From Lachnospiraceae bacterium UBA938 (lineage in GTDB: Bacteria > Bacillota > Clostridia > Lachnospirales > Lachnospiraceae): a stretch of DNA of 64,000 nt. Positions 36,976 to 46,103 of the stretch are shown here, piece by piece. The notes beneath the pieces are model-generated. The model was given only the letters and a program-made list of their open reading frames with translations, had not been told where the DNA came from and made no database searches. The stretch spans positions 1 to 64,000 of the forward strand of contig DBDG01000046.1 in the NCBI GenBank assembly GCA_002293475.1, read 5' to 3'. Both the position numbers and the translations under genes were made by a program. The first letter of the stretch is position 1. The number at the start of each line of letters is the position of its first letter.

Positions 36976-37218
36976 TTAACCGATTGATGCTGCTATGACA
37001 TCAACCATCTCTCCAACGTTCTTCATGGAGACCACCTGGCCCATAGTAAACTTCATGCCCATTTCATGCTCAATCGCGTTTATGAGATTGATATGCTCCA
37101 GAGAATCCCATTCCTCGATATCATCAGCGGTGGTCTTGTCCGTCACCGTAATCGACCCGTCATCAAATACATCCCGGAAAATGATATTGAGACGGTCAAA
37201 TATTGCTTCTCTGTTCAT
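36976..37218 (-). CDS. Acyl carrier protein (specialised)
   Basis: An 80-residue carrier protein with the phosphopantetheine site EEWDSLEHINLINAIE (Ser39). It is acidic and helical. The sequence around the serine is like carrier proteins that partner with FkbH-type enzymes, not the housekeeping fatty-acid ACP (DSLD). It sits between the FkbH-like gene and the MBOAT gene. Ribosome binding site AAGGAG with good spacing. Confidence 0.92.
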   Translation of the reverse strand: MNREAIFDRLNIIFRDVFDDGSITVTDKTTADDIEEWDSLEHINLINAIEHEMGMKFTMGQVVSMKNVGEMVDVIAASIG

Positions 37219-37240
37219 GGCTTTTCTCCTTGTTTTCTTA

Positions 37241-37281
37241 CTTATTATTTTCCTATTTATTATTTTCCTATTTATTTTTTA
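37241..37281. repeat. 15-bp AT-rich tandem repeat upstream of the ACP gene
   Basis: The unit TTTATTATTTTCCTA is present at 37256-37270, with a near-copy at 37241-37255 and a partial one from 37271. It occupies the 90-nt gap between the FkbH-like gene and the ACP ribosome binding site. Confidence 0.7.
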
Positions 37282-37308
37282 CCCATTTTTATCTAATTCA
37301 TACTGCTT

Positions 37309-39096
37309 CTAATCCACTATCTTTATCACTTGATTCTTATTTACATAAGGCTCTGTAATATGAAACTCCCATGCCGTATTGCCTTTTGCGTCTTCCTTTA
37401 TCTTTGTAAATCCCATATTGCCATAGAACTCCTTAACCATAGCATTCTTAGCGGTCGGATAATAATACCCTCTGATGACATCAATCCCTCTCTTACGGCA
37501 CTCTTCCGCCACCCTATCCATCATGGCATATTCCATATCCCGCTTCAGCACCCGGCAGCTCATAAGCCACAAGTCTAAGTGCAGGACAGCCGCCTCAATC
37601 CGGCCGATCACCACCGATACGACGCCGTTGTCCCCGAACCGGTCGGCCAGCCGGCCACAGAGCGTAATATATTCCCGGTCGGCTGCGAACTGTTCAATCT
37701 CACTCTGGGTAAACCGCTTGGTCGTCAGATTGAACTGGTTGCTCTTATTGGTCAACTGGGCGATCCTGGCCATATAGATCGGTTCAAACGCTTTGGCCGT
37801 TCCCGTCATCTTAAGCGACAATAAGTATTCCCGGTAATCCCCAAAGCCAAGTTCCTGCTGTTTACGGGCAATATTGGCCTGGTACATGGCATTGCGGCTG
37901 CTGTCTTCCTCCGACAAAGCCGTTACTTCAAAATAACCGTTCCGGTCCAAGACTTGGATCGTCCTTTCCGGCGCGCCGATCTCCGGCACCGCTGTGCCTT
38001 TCACCTGTTGACGGACGATCTCCCGCTCCGCCGGATTATCATCAATAAAAACCAAAGACTCCGGCAGAAGTTCCAGCTCTTTGGCTATTTCCATCAGATT
38101 CTTACTCTTGGCTTCCCAGTTGGCCTTTAGCAGCACAAAATCATCCGGCCTTAACATCCCATCCGGATGATTCAAGCCGGCAACGGCATTTTCCTGCTCA
38201 TTCTTGGAATTGACTGTCAGTAATATCCCCAGTTCCTTATGATTCCGAATATAAGCCTGGATCTCCGTATAAACCTGCCCCATAGCGGTTTCCGGGCCGA
38301 TTTCCAGCTGTTCCGGTCCGTCGTCGCCGACGACACCGCCCCAAAGTGTATTATCCAGATCCAGCACCATGGCTTTTTTATTCTTACCAAACAGCGATTT
38401 GATAATATGGGAGAGATTATAGGCATATTCCGGGATCGCCTGCATATTCAATGCATATTTGTACATATGCCAGTAAGACGGCGCCGACCATTTCTCTAAG
38501 CCGTATGCGGCGGAGATATAGTTAATATCGTGGATATAGAGATCCTGATGCTCCTGGGCATACTGGGCAAATAACAGATTCATCCGGTTTACATAATAAT
38601 TTCTGCCGTGGATATCGCTTGCTTCACGGTTACCCATCAGGCGATAAAAAGGATATTCAAAATTATTCTGGATAACCGGACAATGATAGACCTCGCGCAG
38701 CCTGTCCCACATAACCGTAAAATGTGCGGCTTGTTTTCGAATCAATTCTTCCACTTCCGCGGCGGTATCCGCCATGGACGGCCATGCGGTGATATTACGG
38801 CTGCTAGTATGTACAAAAATAACATCCGGGGAGAATTCACCCAGCTCCGGATTATCAAACATAGCATCCTGCCAGTACTGTCCATATTCTGACTGATAAA
38901 ACTCTGCCTTGATGCCTTCGTTAAGCAGAAACAGCTCCAGTACCCGGACAATGTCATGAGTCGTGCTGCCGCCTAGAACGGCAATCCTTTTAGACAAAAA
39001 GGAGGCGCCTGCCGACTGATCCAGCAGTTCACGCTTAATTTTCTTGGCTTTTTTTAATATAGCCTCACTGTTGAAAGGATATTCCAATTCCCGCAT
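37309..39096 (-). CDS. FkbH-like HAD-IIIC family protein (glyceryl-ACP synthase-like)
   Basis: A 595-residue FkbH-type protein. The N-terminal region (about 40-220) is SGNH-like (VLGGSTTHDIV). The central HAD domain has AMVLDLDNTLWGGVVGDDG near residue 243, LTVNSKN and VFIDDNPAERE. The C-terminal GNAT-like domain follows from about 430 (LTNKSNQFNLTTKRF). In polyketide pathways FkbH enzymes take 1,3-bisphosphoglycerate and load D-glyceryl on an ACP. Here an ACP follows at once. The start is the ATG at 39096 with GAGGTG upstream; an ATG four codons earlier overlaps that site. First gene of the operon. Confidence 0.92.
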   Translation of the reverse strand: MRELEYPFNSEAILKKAKKIKRELLDQSAGASFLSKRIAVLGGSTTHDIVRVLELFLLNEGIKAEFYQSEYGQYWQDAMFDNPELGEFSPDVIFVHTSSRNITAWPSMADTAAEVEELIRKQAAHFTVMWDRLREVYHCPVIQNNFEYPFYRLMGNREASDIHGRNYYVNRMNLLFAQYAQEHQDLYIHDINYISAAYGLEKWSAPSYWHMYKYALNMQAIPEYAYNLSHIIKSLFGKNKKAMVLDLDNTLWGGVVGDDGPEQLEIGPETAMGQVYTEIQAYIRNHKELGILLTVNSKNEQENAVAGLNHPDGMLRPDDFVLLKANWEAKSKNLMEIAKELELLPESLVFIDDNPAEREIVRQQVKGTAVPEIGAPERTIQVLDRNGYFEVTALSEEDSSRNAMYQANIARKQQELGFGDYREYLLSLKMTGTAKAFEPIYMARIAQLTNKSNQFNLTTKRFTQSEIEQFAADREYITLCGRLADRFGDNGVVSVVIGRIEAAVLHLDLWLMSCRVLKRDMEYAMMDRVAEECRKRGIDVIRGYYYPTAKNAMVKEFYGNMGFTKIKEDAKGNTAWEFHITEPYVNKNQVIKIVD

Positions 39097-39439
39097 ACAG
39101 CACCTCATAACTGAAACTATAATATACTGTGTATATTATGCATATGTGTTTATGCCCTAAGCATTATGATATATTTTTTTGCGGTATGCGTCAACATTAT
39201 TGACTATTTTCCGTGCAATAATTTTATTAACTAAGGCGTTCTCGGTATAATTGAAAGTTTTCTATGTAAGTTACTTCCATAGTACTAATGGTCGTGCAGT
39301 GTGCATTAATGACATTATTATAAGTAAATCACCTATAAAAGTCAATAAAAACAAGGGGTTGTCTATTTACGCTTTCCTCATTATAATATTGGTTAAGATG
39401 CAGAAACAACCAAGGGAACACCTCAGATGGGAGCCGCCT
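39097..39439. other. Divergent gap with promoter and palindrome upstream of the FkbH-like gene
   Basis: About 340 nt, AT-rich, no gene seen. It holds the FkbH operon promoter, a 9-bp perfect inverted repeat ATAATATAC/GTATATTAT (39119-39127 and 39131-39139) in the FkbH leader, and the leader of the GT2-TPR gene. A TATAAT at 39246-39251 could serve that gene, but its -35 is poor. Confidence 0.5.
39166..39194 (-). promoter_or_regulatory. Promoter of the FkbH-ACP-MBOAT operon
   Basis: Minus strand -35 TTGACG (39189-39194) and -10 TATCAT (39166-39171), spacer 17 nt, about 70 nt before the ATG. Confidence 0.65.
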
Positions 39440-40513
39440 ATGCCAATACCAGACATGATCCCCATATCCGTTTGTATGATTGCCAAAAACGAAGAAAAAT
39501 ATATCGATAAATGCCTACATCTCTTATCGCCACATTCCTTTGAGATCATCGTCGTAGATACCGGCTCGACGGACCGGACTAGGGAAATCGCCCACAGCTA
39601 CACAGACAAAGTATTTCATTTTGACTGGGTGAATGATTTCAGTGCCGCCAGGAACTTTTCGATTACCCAAGCCACGCATGACTGGATCCTAGTTATCGAC
39701 TGTGATGAGTTCCTCGAGACAATCGACAGGGCTGCGATTGACAAAGCGATCCGGCAGCATCCCCACGGCGCAGGCATGCTGATACGCAACAATCCTTATG
39801 TGGCAAACGGACAGCCGGACAGCGCTTCCAGTTTTCTCACTGAACGGGTCGCCAGGCTTTTTTCGCGGCATGAATATCACTACCGCGGGATTATCCACGA
39901 ACAGGTGGCGCGGATCGACGGCAGTGAACCGGTTTATTTTCCGATTCCATTAAGCTGTTATCATGAAGGCTATGTAAATCAGGACATTGCCGCCCAAAAA
40001 GCCCGGCGCAATCTGGATCTTTTGCTGCTCGACCTAGATAAAAGCGGCCCGGATCCTTATACTTACTATCAGATCGGCAAGTCTTATACTGCCCTGAAAG
40101 ATACGGAAAAAGCCTGCCATTATTACCGCCTCGGCCTTGCCTTTGACGTCAATCCGCAGCTGGAATACGTCCAGTCTATGGTGGAATCCTATGGCTACTG
40201 TCTTCTGGAACTAAAACGTTATGAAGAAGCCCTGCAGTTCGAGAATATCTATGATGATTTTGCCGTCCGGGCAGATTTCCCTTTCTTAATGGGATTGATC
40301 TATATGAACAACGCCATGTTTACACAGGCTATTGCCGAATTTAAAAAAGCTGCCGATTTTCCGGTCTTTTCAGTCGCCGGGGTGAACAGTTACAGCGCAT
40401 ACTATAATATCGGTGTTATCTATGAATGTACCGGCCACATAGACCAGGCCAAAATCTACTATAAAATGTGTGGCGCTTATGAACCCGCTGTCCGGCGGCT
40501 GGCGGTGCTGTAA
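39440..40513 (+). CDS. GT2 glycosyltransferase with TPR-like C-terminus
   Basis: A 357-residue protein. The N-terminal GT-A domain shows ISVCMIAKNEEKYIDKCL, VVDTGSTDRTREIA, FDWVNDFSAARNF and the DxD-type VIDCDEFLE. The C-terminal half has tetratricopeptide-like helices (PYTYYQIGKSYTALKDTEKA). This layout is common in clostridial glycan and glycoprotein loci. The start is the ATG at 39440 with GGGAG upstream; the frame is open to 39251 without a good site. A paralogue begins at 63548. Confidence 0.9.
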   Translation: MPIPDMIPISVCMIAKNEEKYIDKCLHLLSPHSFEIIVVDTGSTDRTREIAHSYTDKVFHFDWVNDFSAARNFSITQATHDWILVIDCDEFLETIDRAAIDKAIRQHPHGAGMLIRNNPYVANGQPDSASSFLTERVARLFSRHEYHYRGIIHEQVARIDGSEPVYFPIPLSCYHEGYVNQDIAAQKARRNLDLLLLDLDKSGPDPYTYYQIGKSYTALKDTEKACHYYRLGLAFDVNPQLEYVQSMVESYGYCLLELKRYEEALQFENIYDDFAVRADFPFLMGLIYMNNAMFTQAIAEFKKAADFPVFSVAGVNSYSAYYNIGVIYECTGHIDQAKIYYKMCGAYEPAVRRLAVL

Positions 40514-40515
40514 TG

Positions 40516-41715
40516 CTAATCACTGATTACCTGGAGCATCTTAGCCACCCTGTGTCGGTAAGTATGAAACTGTTTGACTTTTTCATAGCCGCTTAGGGCG
40601 ATTTGCTTCCGCTCTTCTTCCCGGCTCAGATAATAAGCCACCTTCTCTGTCAGATCTTGCCGGTTTTCATAATAAACAAAATCTTCACCAGGAATAAAAT
40701 GCTCCATAAAATCAGCCTGATAATTGGTCAGCAGGAACCCGCCGCAGCCCATGATATCAAAGACACGCTGCGGAATCCCGCTCTGGATGCTCCGCCGGGA
40801 GATATTCAGATTGATTTTACTGTTCTTATATACCACGGGTGCCTCCCGGTAATAGTCAACCATGCCCATGTTATTAACTTCTGGGTACTGCGCTGTGGAT
40901 TTACCAGAGTATAATTTAAAGGAAAAACGAGAGGATAAGCCCCGGATGATTTCGGCGCGTTCCCTGGCCGTCACTTTAGGAGCCAAGTAATAATTGGCAT
41001 ACCGCCAAGCCAAACTCTCACTGCTGTTTGCCGGCGGCAGCATACAGAGCTTTTGCATTTTAAGCACTATCTCCGGCGTAAGCGCCTGTTCCAAGAAACT
41101 ACCGCCATAAATCTCCTTCTGGGCTCCGATCAGACCGTCCAGATAGCCTTTCAGATAGCCTTCCGCTTCCTCTAACGGTGCAAACTGCTCCCCGGCTTTC
41201 GTATGCAGGGAACCGACAAACGAAACATCGGCCTGATACTTTTCTTGATTTTTTACTTGGTCTTTAACTTGGCCTATTAAACCGGATCCGGCCATCATGC
41301 CGTCATAATAGTCTGTATCGGCAGCCATCGGCAGGTAGGCGACGGTGCGGACACCTTTTCTGGCCAGCTCCATACAGGTATGACTGTCAAAGACAAAAAT
41401 CGCATTGGTTTCATAAAGCGCTGTCTCTGAATAGAGCGTGGCGCACGGACAGTCATATACCCATGAAAGATAGCGGATCCGGCAGGCCTTGCAGGCAATC
41501 GCCACCACCGGAAGAAAATTTACCGTAAAAACAAAATCATAAGAACCGGCCAGCATCTTCTTTACCAGCCGCTCCGCCAGTTCCGCTCTTTTCTCGGCAT
41601 CAGGCTCTGTCGGCGGGAACGGCAGGGGATCTGTTTCATATCCTTCCTCCGCCAATGCCCTGACTATAAGAGCCTGTCTCCGACTCCCCCCTTGGGGAAA
41701 AAGCACCTTACCCAT
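40516..41715 (-). CDS. CgeB-like GT-B glycosyltransferase (first copy)
   Basis: A 399-residue protein with an N-terminal DUF3880-like half (YDFVFTVNFLPVVAIACKAC, YLSWVYDCP) and a C-terminal glycosyltransferase domain (NISRRSIQSGIPQRVFDIMGCGGFLLTNY in part). This matches the spore maturation protein CgeB family, which glycosylates surface layers in Bacillus spores. The start is the ATG at 41715 with AAAGGA; a TTG at 41733 is in frame. It converges with the TPR-type GT2 with 2 nt between them and is divergent from its paralogue. Confidence 0.87.
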   Translation of the reverse strand: MGKVLFPQGGSRRQALIVRALAEEGYETDPLPFPPTEPDAEKRAELAERLVKKMLAGSYDFVFTVNFLPVVAIACKACRIRYLSWVYDCPCATLYSETALYETNAIFVFDSHTCMELARKGVRTVAYLPMAADTDYYDGMMAGSGLIGQVKDQVKNQEKYQADVSFVGSLHTKAGEQFAPLEEAEGYLKGYLDGLIGAQKEIYGGSFLEQALTPEIVLKMQKLCMLPPANSSESLAWRYANYYLAPKVTARERAEIIRGLSSRFSFKLYSGKSTAQYPEVNNMGMVDYYREAPVVYKNSKINLNISRRSIQSGIPQRVFDIMGCGGFLLTNYQADFMEHFIPGEDFVYYENRQDLTEKVAYYLSREEERKQIALSGYEKVKQFHTYRHRVAKMLQVISD

Positions 41716-41832
41716 TTTAACATTCCTTTTCAATAATTTAGATTAATACCTGCATCTATTGACCGAACAGCATTGACTTCCGGATTAGTGTAATATTAAT
41801 TCTTGCCGCTGTCAATTATTCCCATAATATTC

Positions 41833-41860
41833 TTTACAGAATTATTATTTGTAGTATAAT
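41833..41860 (+). promoter_or_regulatory. Promoter of the second CgeB-like gene
   Basis: TTTACA (41833-41838) and TATAAT (41855-41860), spacer 16 nt, about 57 nt upstream of the ATG. Confidence 0.6.
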
Positions 41861-41916
41861 TTCTATAAAGGATGGGCTTTAATAATTTAGTCCGCTGAAG
41901 ACACGGAATATAACTT

Positions 41917-43083
41917 ATGAGGATTAAATTAGTGAAAATCCTACTGTATGACATGGGGGCTTACACCCAGAATGACCTGATTTATTTCTTAAAGAAGCAA
42001 GGGATTGCCTGTAAAAATATCTATTACAGCTTCCCGGACATCTATGAGGACGAGTTCTTTTGCCGCCGCTTCGACCGCTACCTTGCCGCCGATCAATATG
42101 ACTGCGTCATGAGCATCAACTATTTTCCGCTTGTCGCCGCATTGTGCTATAAGCACGGCATAAAATACCTTTCCTGGAGTTATGACAGCCCGCTGTCTTA
42201 TAAAAAGCTGCGTACCTTTCATTATCCCACCAATTATATCTTCCTGTTTGACCGGCTGGAATATGAGTCGGTCAGAGACCAAGGTTATGACACGGTGTAT
42301 CACATGCCGCTGGGAGTCAACATTGACCGGCTGGCGGCGGTTTCCCTTTCTTCCGAGGAACAGAAGCGATACCGCTGCGATATCTCTATGGTCGGGCAGA
42401 TATACCGGTCTGACTTGCCGATGATTACTGCCCCGTTATCGGATTATGACCAAGGATATATCGACAGTATCGTGCAAGCGCAGTTGGTCTTATATGGTTA
42501 TTATATGGTCAATGACCGGATCACCGATGAACTGTTGGATAAGATACGTAACGCGCATAGGGCCGCCGGACAAGAGATCGCCATCAACCGGCCCGAACTT
42601 TCCATTGCCATCGCCACCCAGATCACCCGGCTGGAGCGCCTTAATCTGCTACGGTTATTGTGTTCCCGTCATCAGACGGTACTGTACTCACGTCAGGTAC
42701 CGGAACTGCCGCCGCAGCTCTCCTATCGGGGCACCGCTGCTTACTTTGATGCTATGCCCAAGGTCTTTAAAGCAAGCCGGCTCAACATCAATGCCACCCT
42801 GAAATGCATCCGTTCCGGGATCCCGCTGCGAGCCTTGGACATCCTGGGCTGCGGGGGACTGCTGTTTTCCAATTATCAGGCGGAACTGACCGAGTATTTC
42901 GTCCCCGGCGATGATATCGTAATCTATGAAAGCATGGAAGATGCCGCTGAAAAAGCGGCTTATTATCTCGGACATGAAAAAGAGCGGCAACGGATTGCCG
43001 CCAGCGGCTTATGCAAGACCGCCGAGCTGTTTTCCTTCCCCGGCCAACTGCGTAAAATACTTAAGACTGCCGGGCTGACATAG
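41917..43083 (+). CDS. CgeB-like GT-B glycosyltransferase (second copy)
   Basis: A 388-residue paralogue of the preceding gene: CVMSINYFPLVAALCYKHGI, YLSWSYDSP, then NATLKCIRSGIPLRALDILGCGG and LLFSNYQAELTEYFVPG. The start is given as the ATG at 41917; a GTG at 41932 (VKILLYDMG) has a better placed AGGA site and aligns with the start of the paralogue, so it may be the true one. It has no signal peptide. Confidence 0.87.
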   Translation: MRIKLVKILLYDMGAYTQNDLIYFLKKQGIACKNIYYSFPDIYEDEFFCRRFDRYLAADQYDCVMSINYFPLVAALCYKHGIKYLSWSYDSPLSYKKLRTFHYPTNYIFLFDRLEYESVRDQGYDTVYHMPLGVNIDRLAAVSLSSEEQKRYRCDISMVGQIYRSDLPMITAPLSDYDQGYIDSIVQAQLVLYGYYMVNDRITDELLDKIRNAHRAAGQEIAINRPELSIAIATQITRLERLNLLRLLCSRHQTVLYSRQVPELPPQLSYRGTAAYFDAMPKVFKASRLNINATLKCIRSGIPLRALDILGCGGLLFSNYQAELTEYFVPGDDIVIYESMEDAAEKAAYYLGHEKERQRIAASGLCKTAELFSFPGQLRKILKTAGLT

Positions 43084-43146
43084 ACTGGCATAAAGCACCT
43101 CGCAGAATACTGTCTATTAACATCAACATTAACCGGCTCATTACTT

Positions 43147-44163
43147 CTAGTTGGGGAACTCTAAATCCGTCAGTTCGCGGGGATTATCCACCGCCGTCTT
43201 CATAATCCGCCACATCCGTGCGGCATATTCATCACTGAAACCGTTTTCCGCCACATACCTAGCCACCGGCGACAGATCACCCAGATACTCCAAGATCTTT
43301 TTCCCTTGGAAGCCGCTTTCAATATGACCAGCAATATCATCGTCGCTCATTCCGGCGAGCCGGGAGTAAAATACGACGCTCCGCAGCCTTGTATAGGCAT
43401 GGATCGGAAGAAAATCCGGCCGGAAACCGAGGGCATCATAATAAGTAATCAGCGCTTCAAACGTGGCCGCATACACTTCCGCCAGGTTGCTCCGTTTGGC
43501 CACCGTATAGACATTGGAAACCGACCTCTGATAGTAATTATAGAAGCCGCCGGCGATATTGGCTACCTTAGAGATATGAGGCAGCAGCATAAAATTAAAC
43601 AGCGTATCATCCCCCAGCCGGTATTTTTGGAAACGGATCCCTGAGCTCTTAACCATATCGGTACGGTAGAGCCGGGTCCATATATAATTATTGGGCCGGG
43701 GGCAGGCGCAATTGCGGTAAAAATAGGCCGCCGTATCGGCAGCGATATCGATATTTTCATCCCGCGTCGAAGAGTAACACAGCTCGGCATGATCGTCATA
43801 TACCAGATTGTAATCGCAGACCGCCATGTCGGCTTGACTGGCTTGAATGGCCGCGTACAGCTTTTCATACATATCCGGCTCCAGATAATCATCGCTGTCC
43901 ACAAAGGTCAGATACTGCCCGCTGGCCGCTTCGATACCGGCATTCCGCGCCGCCGATACCCCGCCGTTTTCCTGGACAATGTACCGGATCCGCGGATCAC
44001 CCAGATAAGTTTCAATAATGGCCGGCGTGTCATCCGTGGCACCGTCGTTGACGACGATGATTTCTAGGTTGCTATAAGACTGTGAAACCACCGAATCTAA
44101 GCATTTTCCGATATATAGTCCGACATTATAGGCCGGTATAATCACCGATATCAAATCTTTCAT
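43147..44163 (-). CDS. GT2 glycosyltransferase
   Basis: A 338-residue GT-A enzyme with ISVIIPAYNVGLYIGKCLDS, VVNDGATDDTPAII, ENGGVSAARNAGIE and the DxD motif in VDSDDYLEPDMYEKL. The C-terminal 200 residues are family-specific and helical. It is in the opposite direction to the main glycan operon and separated from it by 204 nt with a hairpin. Ribosome binding site AGAGGTTT. Acceptor and donor are unknown. Confidence 0.92.
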   Translation of the reverse strand: MKDLISVIIPAYNVGLYIGKCLDSVVSQSYSNLEIIVVNDGATDDTPAIIETYLGDPRIRYIVQENGGVSAARNAGIEAASGQYLTFVDSDDYLEPDMYEKLYAAIQASQADMAVCDYNLVYDDHAELCYSSTRDENIDIAADTAAYFYRNCACPRPNNYIWTRLYRTDMVKSSGIRFQKYRLGDDTLFNFMLLPHISKVANIAGGFYNYYQRSVSNVYTVAKRSNLAEVYAATFEALITYYDALGFRPDFLPIHAYTRLRSVVFYSRLAGMSDDDIAGHIESGFQGKKILEYLGDLSPVARYVAENGFSDEYAARMWRIMKTAVDNPRELTDLEFPN

Positions 44164-44195
44164 CAGAAACCTCTTTCTTTGATACGCCAGTACTC

Positions 44196-44225
44196 AAAAT
44201 CCCCCACACAACCGTGGAGGATTTT
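44196..44225. other. Strong hairpin upstream of the minus-strand GT2 gene
   Basis: AAAATCCCCCAC (44196-44207) pairs with GTGGAGGATTTT (44214-44225) with one mismatch and a 6-nt loop. It lies 33 nt upstream of the GT2 start at 44163 in its 5' leader. Read on the plus strand it has a T-rich tail (TTTTATTTC), so it could also be a weak terminator. No gene on the plus strand ends here, so a leader structure is more likely. Confidence 0.5.
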
Positions 44226-44367
44226 ATTTCTAGGTAGATTTTAACAAGTATAATTATAAAAGTCAATATGACCGCCAATGAATTATTATCTAATAATAAT
44301 ATTGCACTTCCCACAAAACTAATATATTCTGAAATAGTCAGATATAATAAAGCAGGAGAGTTAATCT

Positions 44368-46017
44368 ATGATAAACGATCTTAAAGGATATATCCTATAT
44401 GGAATCGGTGCCACATGTGAGCGGATGGTAAAAACATGGAGCAAAGTCAATCCCGATCTGTTTCACAGAATTATTTGTTATTCCGACAGCCGACCCGAAA
44501 CTTGGGGTGGTTCATTTTGTGGCAAGCCGGTCATAGCCCCTGATGACATCACAAGATATGATTATGATAAAATCATCATTGCCACGGAACTGTTTGCTGA
44601 GGAAGTTTTTTTGCGGTTAACGGAAATTTACCGGTTGCCTGCCGACCGGATCGTGATAGCGTCTCCGCCTTCTTCCGGAATGGCACTCTCTGCTCATATG
44701 ACGCCAGCCGGCACCTCTTTTAGCATGGATTGCGGTCAGCCTTACCGCTACCATCTCTACCTTGAGCGAACACCTGAGATAATGGAATGGTGCACCCGTG
44801 ACTGGTTTATTGATGAGCCGGCCACTGCACATACCATCCATAACGCGATTATTTTACCGGCGCGACACCATGCCGGCTTAGAATGGCAAGGAGGATTATG
44901 CGATGAAACCGGCTGTTTTTTGGAAGGGCACCGCAGGATTAACGATTCCAGCACTGTTTTAGAAGAAATATTATCCGGCTACCCGATACCTGAGGAAATA
45001 ATACGCACCAGTGAAACCGTAATATATGGCGGACTTTTGTTTGCTCACTTCGGACATATCATAACAGAAAGCCTTTCCCGGTTATGGTATTATCTGGATT
45101 ATCCGGACTGCCGTTATCGATATGTTTTCTTGTCGCAAGGAATCAGACCGGAATATTTAGAATTTATTTATATGCTCGGCATTCGTCATGAGCAGATCTT
45201 GATTATTGACGAGCCCATGCAGTTTGCAAATGTGATCGTGCCAGAGCAGACCGTCTTTTTTAACGGCGGGTATCGGAAAAAGGCTTTAGGTATTTACAAT
45301 ACCATCCGAGATAGTGTCGTTCCGCAAACCCATGAAAAGATATATCTGACACGGACAGGCCATGACGACCGTACCGTTAATGAAAAGTATTTTGAGAATC
45401 AGTTCCGCAATATGGGATATCAAGTGATTGCCCCGGAACAGCTTTCCGTCCGCGAACAAGTGGCACTGATGGCCGGGGCAAGACAGATTGCCTGCATCAA
45501 TGGAACCCTGCCGCATCAGATCCTGTTTAGTCAAGATGATGTCGAAATCACGATATTACAGCGGACAACGGCGGTTCTGGCGGGTCAGTTTTGGATTAAT
45601 CAGGCACGCAAGGCGCAATGTCACATAGTAGATATTTCATTGAACTTCCTGCCTGGCTCCCATATAGGCCCCTGTTTCTTGTTGCTACCTACTGTATTCT
45701 GGAAACAATATCTATCTGGCTGCGGTGTCCAACTCGGCGCTTCGGCGAACTGTTCGGTGCGTGATTTTGCTCCAGAAATGTTTGAATATATGGAAAAGTG
45801 GGCGGCCGGAGTGAAACATTTTCCCTTTTTTATGTGGGTTCCGTCGTTTTCAATTGCCGCCCTGTTGGCCGAATTGACCGCTAAGATTCACGATGAAGTG
45901 ACCCAAAATACATTAGGTGAGCAGGAAAAACTGCGTCTGCGCGCCCGGCTGGGGCTTACTTTAACCGAGACTCCGACCGGGAATTCTCAGGATTTAGTGA
46001 AAAAGCTGCGGAATTGA
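44368..46017 (+). CDS. Two-domain GT61 (DUF563-like) glycosyltransferase, copy 1
   Basis: A 549-residue protein. Residues 1-110 form a PglD-like Rossmann module (GYILYGIGATCERM; CYSDSRPETWG; YDKIIIATELFAEEV). The rest is a GT61-type domain: HFGHIITESLSRLWY, EKIYLTRTGHDDRT, and the segment REQVALMAGARQIACINGT. It is very similar along the full length to the gene at 51642. First gene of a plus-strand series; ribosome binding site AGGAG. Donor is unknown. Confidence 0.85.
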   Translation: MINDLKGYILYGIGATCERMVKTWSKVNPDLFHRIICYSDSRPETWGGSFCGKPVIAPDDITRYDYDKIIIATELFAEEVFLRLTEIYRLPADRIVIASPPSSGMALSAHMTPAGTSFSMDCGQPYRYHLYLERTPEIMEWCTRDWFIDEPATAHTIHNAIILPARHHAGLEWQGGLCDETGCFLEGHRRINDSSTVLEEILSGYPIPEEIIRTSETVIYGGLLFAHFGHIITESLSRLWYYLDYPDCRYRYVFLSQGIRPEYLEFIYMLGIRHEQILIIDEPMQFANVIVPEQTVFFNGGYRKKALGIYNTIRDSVVPQTHEKIYLTRTGHDDRTVNEKYFENQFRNMGYQVIAPEQLSVREQVALMAGARQIACINGTLPHQILFSQDDVEITILQRTTAVLAGQFWINQARKAQCHIVDISLNFLPGSHIGPCFLLLPTVFWKQYLSGCGVQLGASANCSVRDFAPEMFEYMEKWAAGVKHFPFFMWVPSFSIAALLAELTAKIHDEVTQNTLGEQEKLRLRARLGLTLTETPTGNSQDLVKKLRN

Positions 46018-46103
46018 CGTTGACAGAACGTGAATCTGCTATCTATAATTAATTATAGTCAGTCCATAACCAAAAATGCCTGTGGGAGGTTAGTAAAATA
46101 GCG

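Noticed and set aside
36976..37218. Housekeeping AcpP or DltC
   Set aside because: The sequence around the serine and the neighbourhood (FkbH, MBOAT, no dltA or fab genes) do not fit either.
39251..39439. Extended GT2 start at 39251 (TTG)
   Set aside because: The added 63 residues are not family-like and there is no ribosome binding site; the ATG at 39440 has GGGAG.
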